The notes beneath the pieces are model-generated. The model ran no database searches, was not told the DNA's origin, and saw only the letters and a program-made list of their open reading frames with translations. DNA of 64,000 nt from assembly GCF_022569295.1 (NCBI RefSeq), contig NZ_JAKFIA010000001.1, positions 1,627,001-1,691,000 on the forward strand, in the 5' to 3' direction. The stretch is from Pedomonas mirosovicensis (lineage in GTDB: Bacteria > Pseudomonadota > Alphaproteobacteria > Sphingomonadales > Sphingomonadaceae). The position numbers and the translations under genes are program-made. Each line of letters starts with the position of its first letter. The stretch's first letter is position 1. Positions 56,536 through 64,000 of the stretch are shown one piece after another.

Positions 56536-57687
56536 TCAACCCAGCGGTTTCTCGTAGATACGGTAGGTCTTATAAATGAAGCATCCAATGGATTCGAGAA
56601 TGTTCCGCATCGGCAGATTGTCCTCGAGAATCCACGAAAGCTCACCCCGGTTGGCATAGACGCCCACCGTGTCGCGGCGGATGTGCTCGATCAGCATCAT
56701 CGCCATCAGCGCGCCGTTGCGGCTGGTCTGAAGCTTCTTGCGAACGCCCATCAGGGGCACGCGCACGCGCTGGGTGAACGGCTTGCGAAGCCGCCACAGC
56801 AGCTTGGCCCAGCCGAAGGGGAACAGGCGGCCATCGAGGTCGCGCTGGAGTTCGTTCACGTCCGGCAGGGTAATCATGAAGGCCATCGGCTCGCCGTCGA
56901 ACTCGCAGATGCGAACCAGGTCCGGCTTCACCAGCGGCTTCATCTTCTTGGCGGCATAGGCGATTTCGGCTTCCGTCAGCGGAATGAAGCCCCAGTTGTC
57001 CGCCCATGCGTCGTTCAGGATCTCAAGGACCAGCCGCACTTCCTCCTCGAAGCGGGAGGGGTCGGCCTTCCGCATGCGGATGCGCGGGTTCTTGTCGCCC
57101 GCCTCCACGATGCGCTGGATGCGCTCGGGGAAGCCCGTGGTGATATCGAGGTCATAGGCGTAGAGATCCTTGACCTTGGCATAGCCTTGCGGCTCCACCA
57201 GCCCGGCGTAGTAGGGGCGGTGATGGCCCATCATCAGCAGCGGCGGGTGCTCGAAGCCGTCGATCAGCAGGCCCGGCTCGTCCCAGATGGAGAGGCTGAA
57301 CGGCCCCATGGAGCGGGTCATGCCGCCCGCCTTCAGCCAGCTTTCCGCGGCTTCGAACAGCAGGGCGGCGGTTGCGGGATCGTCCTCGCACTCGAACATG
57401 CCCCACTGGCCGATGCCTTGCCCCATGTGCTGCTGCACCAGGTCATCGATCTGGGCGGAGATGCGGCCCACCGGCTTGCCGTCGCGCAGCGCCAGCCAGT
57501 ACTGGGCGCGGGCGTGGCCGAAATAGGGGTTGGACTTCGGCGAGAGCAGGCCCTTCACCTCGGCGAGGAGCGGCGGCACCCACTGGGGATCATTCTTGTA
57601 GAGCGACCAGGGCAGGCGGACGAAGGCTTCGAGATCGGCCTTCGAGGCAACCGGGCGGATCTCGATGTTGAAGGCTTGCGGCAGCAC
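56536..57687 (-). CDS. GNAT-like protein of unknown substrate
   Basis: A 383-residue cytosolic protein of a family sometimes labelled as N-acetyltransferase and, misleadingly, as dATP pyrophosphohydrolase. N-terminal parts VRLPWSLYKNDPQWVPPLLA and NPYFGHARAQYWLALRDGKP, the middle GPFSLSIWDEPGLLIDGF, and the C-terminal MLIEHIRRDTVGVYANRGEL / WILEDNLPMRNILESIG match that family. The start is GTG 57687 with GGAGTGA nine bases upstream. It lies between a flippase gene and DUF502 on the same strand. The substrate is unknown; the lipid-rich surroundings suggest but do not prove an envelope role. Confidence 0.85.
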   Translation of the reverse strand: MLPQAFNIEIRPVASKADLEAFVRLPWSLYKNDPQWVPPLLAEVKGLLSPKSNPYFGHARAQYWLALRDGKPVGRISAQIDDLVQQHMGQGIGQWGMFECEDDPATAALLFEAAESWLKAGGMTRSMGPFSLSIWDEPGLLIDGFEHPPLLMMGHHRPYYAGLVEPQGYAKVKDLYAYDLDITTGFPERIQRIVEAGDKNPRIRMRKADPSRFEEEVRLVLEILNDAWADNWGFIPLTEAEIAYAAKKMKPLVKPDLVRICEFDGEPMAFMITLPDVNELQRDLDGRLFPFGWAKLLWRLRKPFTQRVRVPLMGVRKKLQTSRNGALMAMMLIEHIRRDTVGVYANRGELSWILEDNLPMRNILESIGCFIYKTYRIYEKPLG

Positions 57688-57801
57688 GCTGGGTCACTCC
57701 TTATAGGGCGCTTTAGGGTCTTCCATGGGCCATCACTATGGCAGATTTTGGGCTCGGCGCCGCCGGGAGTTGGCGCGTGATCCCCCTGATGGCGCAGGGG
57801 C

Positions 57802-59358
57802 TTAGACCTTGAGGCGCATCCACTGGCCGAACCGGCCCAGCGCCGAGCGGTCCGCCAGGGCGAGGCCGAAGCGCAGCGACAGCCAGAAGGCAACGGCGAA
57901 TGCCGCCACCGCCACCACCGCGCCGGCGGCTTCGGACCACTGGCTGACGGCTTCCTCCACCGCCAGCGCCAGGCAGGAGACCGCCAGGCTGACCACGAGG
58001 GTCCGCAGGAACGGCGCGCGGAATGGGTGCAGGCGGTACGACCAGTACAGCTGCAGCAGCGCGAGGCCCGCCGCCACGTTCAGCGATATGGCAACGGCCA
58101 CCGCCATGCCGACCGCACCGAGGGCGGGGGTGAGGGCCAGCGACAGGGCGATCCAGCTCACCAGCCCGGCGGCGCTGTTGATGAGGGTGAGGCGGCGCTG
58201 GCCGATCACTTCCAGAATGGCGCCGCTGGGGCCGAGCAGGGCCTCCAGCGTGCGACCGATGGAGAGGATGATGACGAGCGCGAGCGCAGCCCGCGCTTCC
58301 GGGGCGAACAGCAGCAGGATTTCCTGGGACAGGCCGATGATGGCGGCCAGCAGCGGCAGGATGCCGGCCGTCGCCAGCCGGGTGGCGAAGCCGTAGAGCG
58401 GCTGCACCGCGTTGTGGTCGACGGCGGCCTTCTGGGCCGAGGCGAGCGGGGCCATCACATAGCCGAAGCTGAGCTTGACCATCTGCATCACGCTCGCCAC
58501 CTTGCGGGCGATGCCGTAGAGCGCGGCGGCCGTTGCGCCTTTCGCGCCCGGCAGCAGGGTGTTGAGCAGGATCGGCGGCAGGTCCGAATAGCAGCGCTTC
58601 AGCACGTTGGCGGGCAGGATGGCGAGGCCATAGCTCACCATGTCCCGCGGCATGCCCTTGGGGATCCGCACGGTGAGCAGCAGCTTCAGGTTGTAGTAGC
58701 GGCCGAGCAGGCGCACCGAGATGAAGGAAATGAAGATCAGCGAGGACAGGTGCGCCACCACCAGCCCCAGGCTCCCCAGGCCGATGAAGAAGCAGAGGAA
58801 GGCGAAGGTGAGGCGGCTGGCCTGCTCGTAGAACACCTTGAGGCGGATTTCGGGGCCGAAGGCGCGGCGCGCCCGCATGGCCGAGCCCGCCACCTCGAGG
58901 AAGGTCCACAAGGGCAGGGTCCACACGAACAGGCCGATGGCCAGCGCCAGCGTCGGCTGGTCCTTGGGCGCGGCGTTCACCACCTTGGCGAGCCAGGGCG
59001 CGGCGATGGAGCCCAGCGCCGCCAGCGGTACGGTGATGCCGAGGATGAGGAGCAGCGCCACCTTCAGCGAGGCGTGGGCCTCTTCTTCGGTTTTCGCCTG
59101 CGGCACCGTGCGTTGCAGCACGGTGGTCATGGCGAGGTCGCAGATGTTGGAGACGATGTTCACCGTGGACCACAGCACGGTGTAGACGCCGTAGGTCGCC
59201 ACCGAGAACAGCCAGGTATAGGCGGGCTGGCTGACCAGCTCGATCACTGCGCCGAAGCGGGCGAGCAGGGCCGTGGCCGCGCCGCGCGCCACCTCGGTTT
59301 CGGTGACGGGCTTGTGGCTGACCGGGGTCGCGCCGTTGGATGTATCTGCGGAGGTCAT
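57802..59358 (-). CDS. Polysaccharide/lipid flippase (MOP superfamily)
   Basis: A 518-residue integral membrane protein with about 12-14 transmembrane helices, of the lipopolysaccharide/polysaccharide biosynthesis flippase group. Examples are LVSQPAYTWLFSVATYGVYT near the N terminus, LTFAFLCFFIGLGSLGLVVA in the middle and AVVAVAAFAVAFWLSLRFGL near the end. It probably translocates an undecaprenyl-linked glycan or another lipid. ATG 59358 overlaps the lptG stop by four bases (ATGA), so it is translationally coupled to lptG and may serve the same outer-membrane supply line. Confidence 0.88.
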   Translation of the reverse strand: MTSADTSNGATPVSHKPVTETEVARGAATALLARFGAVIELVSQPAYTWLFSVATYGVYTVLWSTVNIVSNICDLAMTTVLQRTVPQAKTEEEAHASLKVALLLILGITVPLAALGSIAAPWLAKVVNAAPKDQPTLALAIGLFVWTLPLWTFLEVAGSAMRARRAFGPEIRLKVFYEQASRLTFAFLCFFIGLGSLGLVVAHLSSLIFISFISVRLLGRYYNLKLLLTVRIPKGMPRDMVSYGLAILPANVLKRCYSDLPPILLNTLLPGAKGATAAALYGIARKVASVMQMVKLSFGYVMAPLASAQKAAVDHNAVQPLYGFATRLATAGILPLLAAIIGLSQEILLLFAPEARAALALVIILSIGRTLEALLGPSGAILEVIGQRRLTLINSAAGLVSWIALSLALTPALGAVGMAVAVAISLNVAAGLALLQLYWSYRLHPFRAPFLRTLVVSLAVSCLALAVEEAVSQWSEAAGAVVAVAAFAVAFWLSLRFGLALADRSALGRFGQWMRLKV

Positions 59359-60449
59359 TCCTCGGTCCGGAACAGCACGCTTTCACCAATACAGAGAAAG
59401 AGCAGGGGCGCGGCCCAGGCCGCAAGGAAGGGCGGCACGGTGCCGAACTGGCCCATGGCCAGCATGAAGTTGTCGGCGACGAAGTAGCCGAAGCCCAGCG
59501 CCATGCCGATGACGATTCGCACGAACAGCTTGCCCGAGCGCACGACGCCAAAGGCGCTCACCGCCGCCAGCAGCGGCATCAGCACCGAGGAGAACGGCCC
59601 CGAGATCTTGTGGTAGAGCGAGGCCAGCAGGCTCTCGGTCGGGTGGCCGCCTTCGGAGAGCTCGGCGACGGCCCGGTGCAGCCGCAGGTAGGAAACCGTC
59701 GCCGGGTCCACCGCCACGGCCAGGAACCGGTCCGTCTGCACATTGGTGTGCCAGGGCTGGGTGTCCCGCCTGACGGGCGGAGCGCCGGTCGGGCTGTATT
59801 CCCGGACATCGTAGAGAGTCCAGGTTCCGCCCGCGTATTCGGCGCGCGCGGCGGTGGTAACGCGGCTCAGGTGGCTGCCTTCCCGCCGCTCATACAACTC
59901 GAAGTTGGGCAGGATCAGGCGGCCGTCCCGCTGGATGGCCTCACGGGCGTGGATGATGGTTGCGCCGTCCGCCACCCATACCTCCTGGGTTTCGGGCGGC
60001 GCCTCCTCGCTGCGCGGGGCATAGCCGACCCGCTCCCACGCCTGGAGCTGGGCGGTCGATTGCACCACCACCGTTTCGTTGAACACGAAGTGGGCAAGGC
60101 CAATGAGGCCGGCTGCCGCCACCAGCGGCATCAGCACCTGGTGGGCCGAGATGCCGGCGGCGCGCATCACCACCACCTCGCTGGTCTGGTTGAGCGTCGC
60201 CAGCGTCACCAGCGTGCCCAGCAGCACCGAGAAGGGCAGGAACTGGGAGATGAGCTGGGGCATCCGCAGGCTCACGTAATGCAGGAGCGCGCCGTAGCCG
60301 TTGCCTTCCACGGCCAGGATCTTGTCGGATTCCGAGAGCAGGTCCAGCGTTTGCAGCACCATCACGAGGCCGATGAGGAACGCCAGCACCCGGATGGTGA
60401 ACATCTGCCCGAGGTAGCGCGCAAGCGTGGAGGAGGGGAACAGCCGCAT
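59355..60449 (-). CDS. lptG: LPS export ABC transporter permease LptG
   Basis: One of two permeases that, with LptB, extract lipopolysaccharide from the inner membrane and pass it to LptC. The 364-residue protein has six transmembrane segments, three before and three after a periplasmic jellyroll domain (RDGRLILPNFELYERREGSH region, about 155-245). SSTLARYLGQMFTIRVLAFL and LNQTSEVVVMRAAGISAHQV (coupling helix) are typical. The order lptF-lptG is seen by similarity to the standard pair. The start is ATG 60449, 12 bp after lptF. Confidence 0.95.
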   Translation of the reverse strand: MRLFPSSTLARYLGQMFTIRVLAFLIGLVMVLQTLDLLSESDKILAVEGNGYGALLHYVSLRMPQLISQFLPFSVLLGTLVTLATLNQTSEVVVMRAAGISAHQVLMPLVAAAGLIGLAHFVFNETVVVQSTAQLQAWERVGYAPRSEEAPPETQEVWVADGATIIHAREAIQRDGRLILPNFELYERREGSHLSRVTTAARAEYAGGTWTLYDVREYSPTGAPPVRRDTQPWHTNVQTDRFLAVAVDPATVSYLRLHRAVAELSEGGHPTESLLASLYHKISGPFSSVLMPLLAAVSAFGVVRSGKLFVRIVIGMALGFGYFVADNFMLAMGQFGTVPPFLAAWAAPLLFLCIGESVLFRTEE

Positions 60450-60461
60450 GTTTCTTGCCCG

Positions 60462-61667
60462 TCAATGAGCCAACTTCCGACGCCGGCGCAACGGTGCGGC
60501 CAGGCGCTTTACAAGCTTCGTCAGCCTCTGGCCGGCCCGGATGAGCCCGCCGATCGGGGGCTCGCCCACCCGATAGGCCACCTGGCGGAACAGCCACAGG
60601 CTGTAAAGCGCGAACAGGGAGAAAGGAACCCACTGAAGCACGACTGCGGGCGCAACGCCATCACTGCTAAGCTTTTCACAGAATTCCGAAATCTCGTTGT
60701 AAACGACCAGAATGACAATGCCGGCGAACACGCCCAGCGCCGAAGTGTTGCGTTTGGGCGGTATGGCAAGGCCCACGCCCAGGAACGGGATGACGAACAG
60801 CACCGCCACCTGGATCAGCCGGCGGTGGAAGTTGGCGCTGGCGTCCAGCTTGGCTTGCAGGGACTGCTTGTCGTCGTGCTGGGTGACGACCAGCTCCGGC
60901 AGGGTCAGCTCCAGATACTCGTTGCCGCGGGCGCGGAAGGATTCGAACTCCGGCAGGTCCACCGGCAGGTCGTGCTGGTCGAACTGGAGGATGCGCTGGC
61001 TGCCAGGGGTCTTGCCGCGCAGCATCAGCTCGCCGTTGAACAGGCGGAACAGCACGATGTTCGGGTCGTCCGTCGCCAGGAACGTGCCCTGGTCGGCCGA
61101 GACGGTGAGAATCGAGCCGTCCTTGTCCACGGCATGGACGAAGATGCCCGAGAGCACCCGGCCGTTCTCCCGCGATTCCTCGATCCGCATGGTCAGCTTC
61201 TTGCCGAGATGGGCGAACTCACCCACCTTGATACTGGCGCCGAGCGCGCCCGAGCGCAGTTCGAAACGCAACCCTTCGTAGGCATAGCGGCTGTAGGGCT
61301 GGATGAAGCCCACCAGCCACAGCGTCGCGAACGCCAGGAGCCCGGCGTAGAGGAACGGCACCCTGAGCAGCCGGACGTGCGACACCCCCGAGGAGGTGAT
61401 GGCGTCCATCTCGCTGCTGGTCGCCAGCCTGCGGAAGGCGAGGATGGTGCTGAGCAGGAGGCCGATGGGAATGCCCAGGGCAAGATACTGGGGAATAAGG
61501 TTTCCCAGCATCTGCCACACCACCGTTACCGGTCCGCCTTCGTCCATCACGAAGGTGAACAGGCGCAGCATCTTGTCGAGCAGCAGGAGCAGTGCCGAGA
61601 CGAGCAGAGTCGCGATCAGCGGTATGACGATCAATCGTGAGATGTAGCGGTCGAGGTGGCTGATCAT
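60462..61667 (-). CDS. lptF: LPS export ABC transporter permease LptF
   Basis: The partner permease of LptG. The 401-residue protein opens with MISHLDRYISRLIVIPLIAT and has FRRLATSSEMDAITSSGVSH (coupling helix), the periplasmic jellyroll in the middle (SILTVSADQGTFLATDD), three C-terminal helices and a basic tail (RRRRKLAH). It is first in a same-direction run lptF-lptG-flippase-GNAT-DUF502. It is divergent from the DUF2141 gene, with 97 bp between the starts. Confidence 0.95.
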   Translation of the reverse strand: MISHLDRYISRLIVIPLIATLLVSALLLLLDKMLRLFTFVMDEGGPVTVVWQMLGNLIPQYLALGIPIGLLLSTILAFRRLATSSEMDAITSSGVSHVRLLRVPFLYAGLLAFATLWLVGFIQPYSRYAYEGLRFELRSGALGASIKVGEFAHLGKKLTMRIEESRENGRVLSGIFVHAVDKDGSILTVSADQGTFLATDDPNIVLFRLFNGELMLRGKTPGSQRILQFDQHDLPVDLPEFESFRARGNEYLELTLPELVVTQHDDKQSLQAKLDASANFHRRLIQVAVLFVIPFLGVGLAIPPKRNTSALGVFAGIVILVVYNEISEFCEKLSSDGVAPAVVLQWVPFSLFALYSLWLFRQVAYRVGEPPIGGLIRAGQRLTKLVKRLAAPLRRRRKLAH

Positions 61668-61764
61668 CGCGGTATTGTCGCCGATTGGTCAAACTTTGGC
61701 CGCGAACGACCCCCACAGAGAATAGTTGTGGGCTGGATATAGCCCGCGGAAGGGAAGAGGTCAC

Positions 61765-62316
61765 ATGAAAAATCGCAGCCTGAGGATGCTCTTGTCCGCA
61801 ATGGCGTTGATGACGGCCTCGGCTGTGGCTGCGCTGCCGGCCTCGGCCCGGGTCGCGGGCAACCTTGGCCCTCATGCCGACCGCTGCGCCCCCGGCTCCA
61901 CGGAGCCGGCGCTGCTGCTCACCATTACCGGCTTCAAGGATCATGTCGGCCAGGTGCGGGTGAAGGCCTACAGCGGCGAGGGTGACGATTTTCTCAAGTC
62001 CGGCTTTCTCAAGTCCGGCAAGTACTTGGTCAAGTTCGATGCGCGGGTTCCCGCGCAAGGGGACATGACGCTGTGCGTGCCGCTGCCGGGCAATCACGCC
62101 AGCTACGCGGTCTCGGTGCTCCATGACCGCGACATGGATGGCAAGACGGATCTCTGGAGCGACGGTTTCGGCGTCTCCAACAACCCCAAGCTCAAGTTCG
62201 CCAAGCCGGAAACCGCCGAGGCGGCGTTCACCGCGCCCAAGGGCGTGGGCGTCATGCGGATCGTCCTCAACTATGTCTCGGGCTTGAGTGTAAAGCCGAT
62301 TCGGGAGTCGGAGTAA
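61765..62316 (+). CDS. Secreted DUF2141 protein
   Basis: A 183-residue exported protein with a signal peptide (MKNRSLRMLLSAMALMTASA...ASA) and a DUF2141 beta-sandwich. Motifs: GQVRVKAYSG, MTLCVPLPGNHASYAVSVLH with DRDMDGKTD, and WSDGFGVSNNPK. An internal repeat FLKSGFLKSGK is odd but in frame. The start is ATG 61765 behind GAAGAGG. It is followed after three bases by the diacylglycerol-kinase-like gene, so the two are translationally linked. Function unknown. Confidence 0.9.
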   Translation: MKNRSLRMLLSAMALMTASAVAALPASARVAGNLGPHADRCAPGSTEPALLLTITGFKDHVGQVRVKAYSGEGDDFLKSGFLKSGKYLVKFDARVPAQGDMTLCVPLPGNHASYAVSVLHDRDMDGKTDLWSDGFGVSNNPKLKFAKPETAEAAFTAPKGVGVMRIVLNYVSGLSVKPIRESE

Positions 62317-62319
62317 TTC

Positions 62320-63291
62320 ATGTCTCTGGTTGCACTGCTGTCCAATCCCTTATCGACCAGGAACAAGGATCTGCTCCCGCGCATCCGTGACATCGTGGCG
62401 TCGTGCCCCAATCTGTTCCATGTCGAGCTGAGCGACATCAACGAGATCCCCGATGCCCTCAAGCTCATCGCCTCGGTGAAGCCGGCGGTCATCGTCATCA
62501 ACGGCGGGGACGGCACGGTGCAGGCCGCGCTGACCGAGCTTTACCACGCCCGGCCATTCGGCGACGCCATGCCGCCGGTGGCGGTGCTGCCCAACGGCAA
62601 GACCAACCTCATCGCCGCTGATCTCGGCGCGTCCGGCGATCCGTTGACGGCCCTGCGCCGCATTCTGGAGATCGCGCGCGGCGACCTTGCCGCCCATGTG
62701 GTGGAGCGCCGCCTCATCGCCCTGTCGGACGGGCAGGGCAACCGCCCGGTGCTGGGCATGTTCCTCGGCGCGGCGGGCCTCCTGAACGCGCTGCTGTTCT
62801 GCCGCAACCGCATCTATCCGCTGGGCCTGTCCAACAAGCTGTCCCACTTCCTCGCGGCGGTGGCGACGCTCATCGGTGTCATCATCGGCGGCAAGTCCCG
62901 CCTGTCGCCGGTGCGCTCCGAGCCGCTCAAGGTCACCGTGCGCGGGGTCGGCACCTATGAGGGGCGGTTCTTCGTCCTTCTGGTGACGACGCTGGAGAAG
63001 CTGCTGCTCGGCGTGCGGCCGGCAAAACCTGCGGCCAAGGACTCGCTCAAGATGATCTGCCTTGAGCAGCGCCGCATGAGCATCCTCCGCACCGCCATCT
63101 CCATGCTGCTGCTGCGCTCAAGGAAGGTGGAGGAAACCCCCGGCCTGCATCTGGACGGCGGCTCCGAAATTCTCATCGAAGGCCGCAACCCGGCCGTGCT
63201 GCTGGACGGCGAGATCTACAAGGCCGCTCCCGGCCGGCCGATCGTGCTGACCCAGACCGCGCCCCAGCCGTTCCTGTCTCTCGCTGCGTGA
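62320..63291 (+). CDS. Diacylglycerol kinase catalytic-domain protein
   Basis: A 323-residue lipid kinase of the DAGK/YegS/sphingosine-kinase group. The ATP-binding GGDGT motif is at 62-66 (VIVINGGDGTVQAALTEL), with LPNGKTNLIAADLG next to it, where classical members have GTxND (here GKTNL). The C-terminal part contains DGGSEILIEGR and VLLDGEIYKAAPG, the D-G-E signature of this fold. The probable product is phosphatidate from diacylglycerol, or a related lipid. Upstream is DUF2141 (three-base gap); downstream on the same strand, after a hairpin, is a Tam41-like gene that could use phosphatidate. Confidence 0.88.
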   Translation: MSLVALLSNPLSTRNKDLLPRIRDIVASCPNLFHVELSDINEIPDALKLIASVKPAVIVINGGDGTVQAALTELYHARPFGDAMPPVAVLPNGKTNLIAADLGASGDPLTALRRILEIARGDLAAHVVERRLIALSDGQGNRPVLGMFLGAAGLLNALLFCRNRIYPLGLSNKLSHFLAAVATLIGVIIGGKSRLSPVRSEPLKVTVRGVGTYEGRFFVLLVTTLEKLLLGVRPAKPAAKDSLKMICLEQRRMSILRTAISMLLLRSRKVEETPGLHLDGGSEILIEGRNPAVLLDGEIYKAAPGRPIVLTQTAPQPFLSLAA

Positions 63292-63311
63292 GGGTGCGGG
63301 ATTTTGTTTTT

Positions 63312-63336
63312 CCAAGGGGGTCTCGGACCCCCTTGG
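63312..63336. repeat. Dispersed hairpin repeat, locus 8 (single hairpin)
   Basis: Arms CCAAGGGGGTC and GACCCCCTTGG around TCG, followed by ATCCCCCTTTAGTTCTACGG. It lies between two genes on the same strand, after the lipid kinase stop. No inverted partner is present. Confidence 0.8.
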
Positions 63337-63410
63337 ATCCCCCTTTAGTTCTACGGACGCACTTGGCCACTCCTGATGGCGCAAACCTTGATCCAGTTGG
63401 CAGACGATGA

Positions 63411-64000
63411 ATGACAGGTACGGCCGTTAAAGAACATCTCCCGTCGGAGGCAATAACCGACCTCGTTGCCGCGCAGCTGGAAGCGCCGGCCCATCCGGTG
63501 GTCGTTGCCTTCGCCGAGCGGGTGGCCGCACGCTACGGCGCGGCGGCCGAGGCCGTGCTGTTCTACGGCTCGGCCCTTCGCACGGGCGATCTCTCCGGCA
63601 CCTTGCTCGACTTCTACGTGCTGGTGGACAGCTACCGCCACGCCTACGGCAGCACGGGCCTTGCCATCGCCAACCGGCTCATCCCGCCCAACGTCTTCTA
63701 TGCGGAGGAAGTGATCGAGGGCGTCACCTACCGCGCCAAATACGCGGTTCTGAGCACCGCGCACTTCCGTCATCTCGCCAGCCCCGCCTGCTTCAACGTC
63801 TCGGTGTGGGCGCGCTTCGCCCAGCCGTCGCTCCTGGTGTGGGTGCGGGAAGGGCGGGAGGACATCCCCCGCTCGGTCGCCGCCGCCGTCGCGCAAGCCC
63901 CGGCGACGCTCCTGCGGGCCGCCCGCCCGATGCTGCCCGCTGAAACCACCGTCCGCGAACTTTGGGTCGCCGCCTTCGGTCTCACCTACGGCTCGGAACT
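63411..64000 (+). CDS. Tam41-like phosphatidate cytidylyltransferase, 5' part
   Basis: About 197 residues are visible before the window ends. The protein begins MTGTAVKEHLPSEAITDLVA and contains AVLFYGSALRTGDLSGTLLD, recalling the YGS nucleotidyltransferase start of mitochondrial Tam41. It then has NVFYAEEVIEGVTYRAKYAV and FNVSVWARFAQPSLLVW, which follow Tam41's pattern of an AYFN...KYGV segment and a xLYLAGRLxKPV segment. Tam41 makes CDP-diacylglycerol from phosphatidate and CTP. The adjoining diacylglycerol kinase would supply the substrate. This is recognition by eye, not a search result. The start is ATG 63411; its ribosome site is weak. Confidence 0.65.
   Translation, partial: MTGTAVKEHLPSEAITDLVAAQLEAPAHPVVVAFAERVAARYGAAAEAVLFYGSALRTGDLSGTLLDFYVLVDSYRHAYGSTGLAIANRLIPPNVFYAEEVIEGVTYRAKYAVLSTAHFRHLASPACFNVSVWARFAQPSLLVWVREGREDIPRSVAAAVAQAPATLLRAARPMLPAETTVRELWVAAFGLTYGSE

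Noticed and set aside
59340-61640. Plus-strand open frame of 766 codons opposite lptF/lptG
   Set aside because: Spans two genuine minus-strand genes and their junction, with His/Gln/Arg-rich nonsense composition.

Overview
The window is high-GC, densely coded chromosomal DNA from an alphaproteobacterium. Sphingomonadales or a close relative is my best guess. This rests on the recG/sdhE/mfd block, the glnE-bcp-DUF455-M23 run, an HWE-family sensor kinase, the erpA-xth pair and a family of small secreted two-cysteine proteins that I recall mainly from sphingomonads. There is no rRNA, intact tRNA, phage, IS element or CRISPR array. Most of the region is ordinary core genome.

Layout. 1-9 kb: 3' part of leuA, a DUF486 membrane protein, a CHASE4-GGDEF-EAL protein, cytochrome b561, a class II aldolase, a membrane GGDEF protein and two unknown genes. 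9-20 kb: M28 peptidase, valS, an HWE histidine kinase with a single-domain response regulator, an N-formylglutamate amidohydrolase and ilvD. 19.6-22.7 kb: a long intergenic segment that looks like a small-RNA locus, then two tandem THxN-type PEP-CTERM genes, each behind a sigma-54 promoter. 22.7-35.4 kb: xth, erpA, M23 peptidase, DUF455, bcp, glnE, an AsmA/DUF3971 protein, tyrS and anmK. 35.4-38.3 kb: four tandem genes for a secreted two-cysteine family that I cannot name. 38.4-49.5 kb: hydrolase, two adjacent cysteine desulfurases with a 2Fe-2S ferredoxin, DEAD-box helicase, nadK, moaA, an orphan flagellar-rod-like protein, a degenerate GGDEF-EAL protein and a DsbA/FrnE protein. 49.7-64 kb: mfd, sdhE, recG, DUF502, a GNAT-like protein, a flippase, lptG, lptF, DUF2141, a diacylglycerol-kinase-like protein and a partial Tam41-like gene.

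Themes. Branched-chain amino acid synthesis is represented by leuA and ilvD. Iron-sulfur assembly appears in erpA, the twin desulfurases and the ferredoxin, and clients of it (IlvD, MoaA) lie nearby. Three c-di-GMP proteins are present. Envelope biogenesis is represented by lptF/lptG, the flippase, the AsmA-like protein, anmK and the M23 peptidase.

The least ordinary material is: (1) a dispersed intergenic hairpin repeat whose stems change sequence but keep pairing, found at eight gene ends including six of eight convergent junctions; (2) the sigma-54 promoters of the PEP-CTERM pair, with an upstream 33-bp element at conserved spacing; (3) the four-gene secreted family carrying six copies of one module; (4) the intergenic segment at 19.7-20.2 kb. 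Four genes (leuA, cytochrome b561, the HWE kinase and recG) are each broken by a one-base indel in a G or C run, which looks more like residual sequencing error than gene decay.
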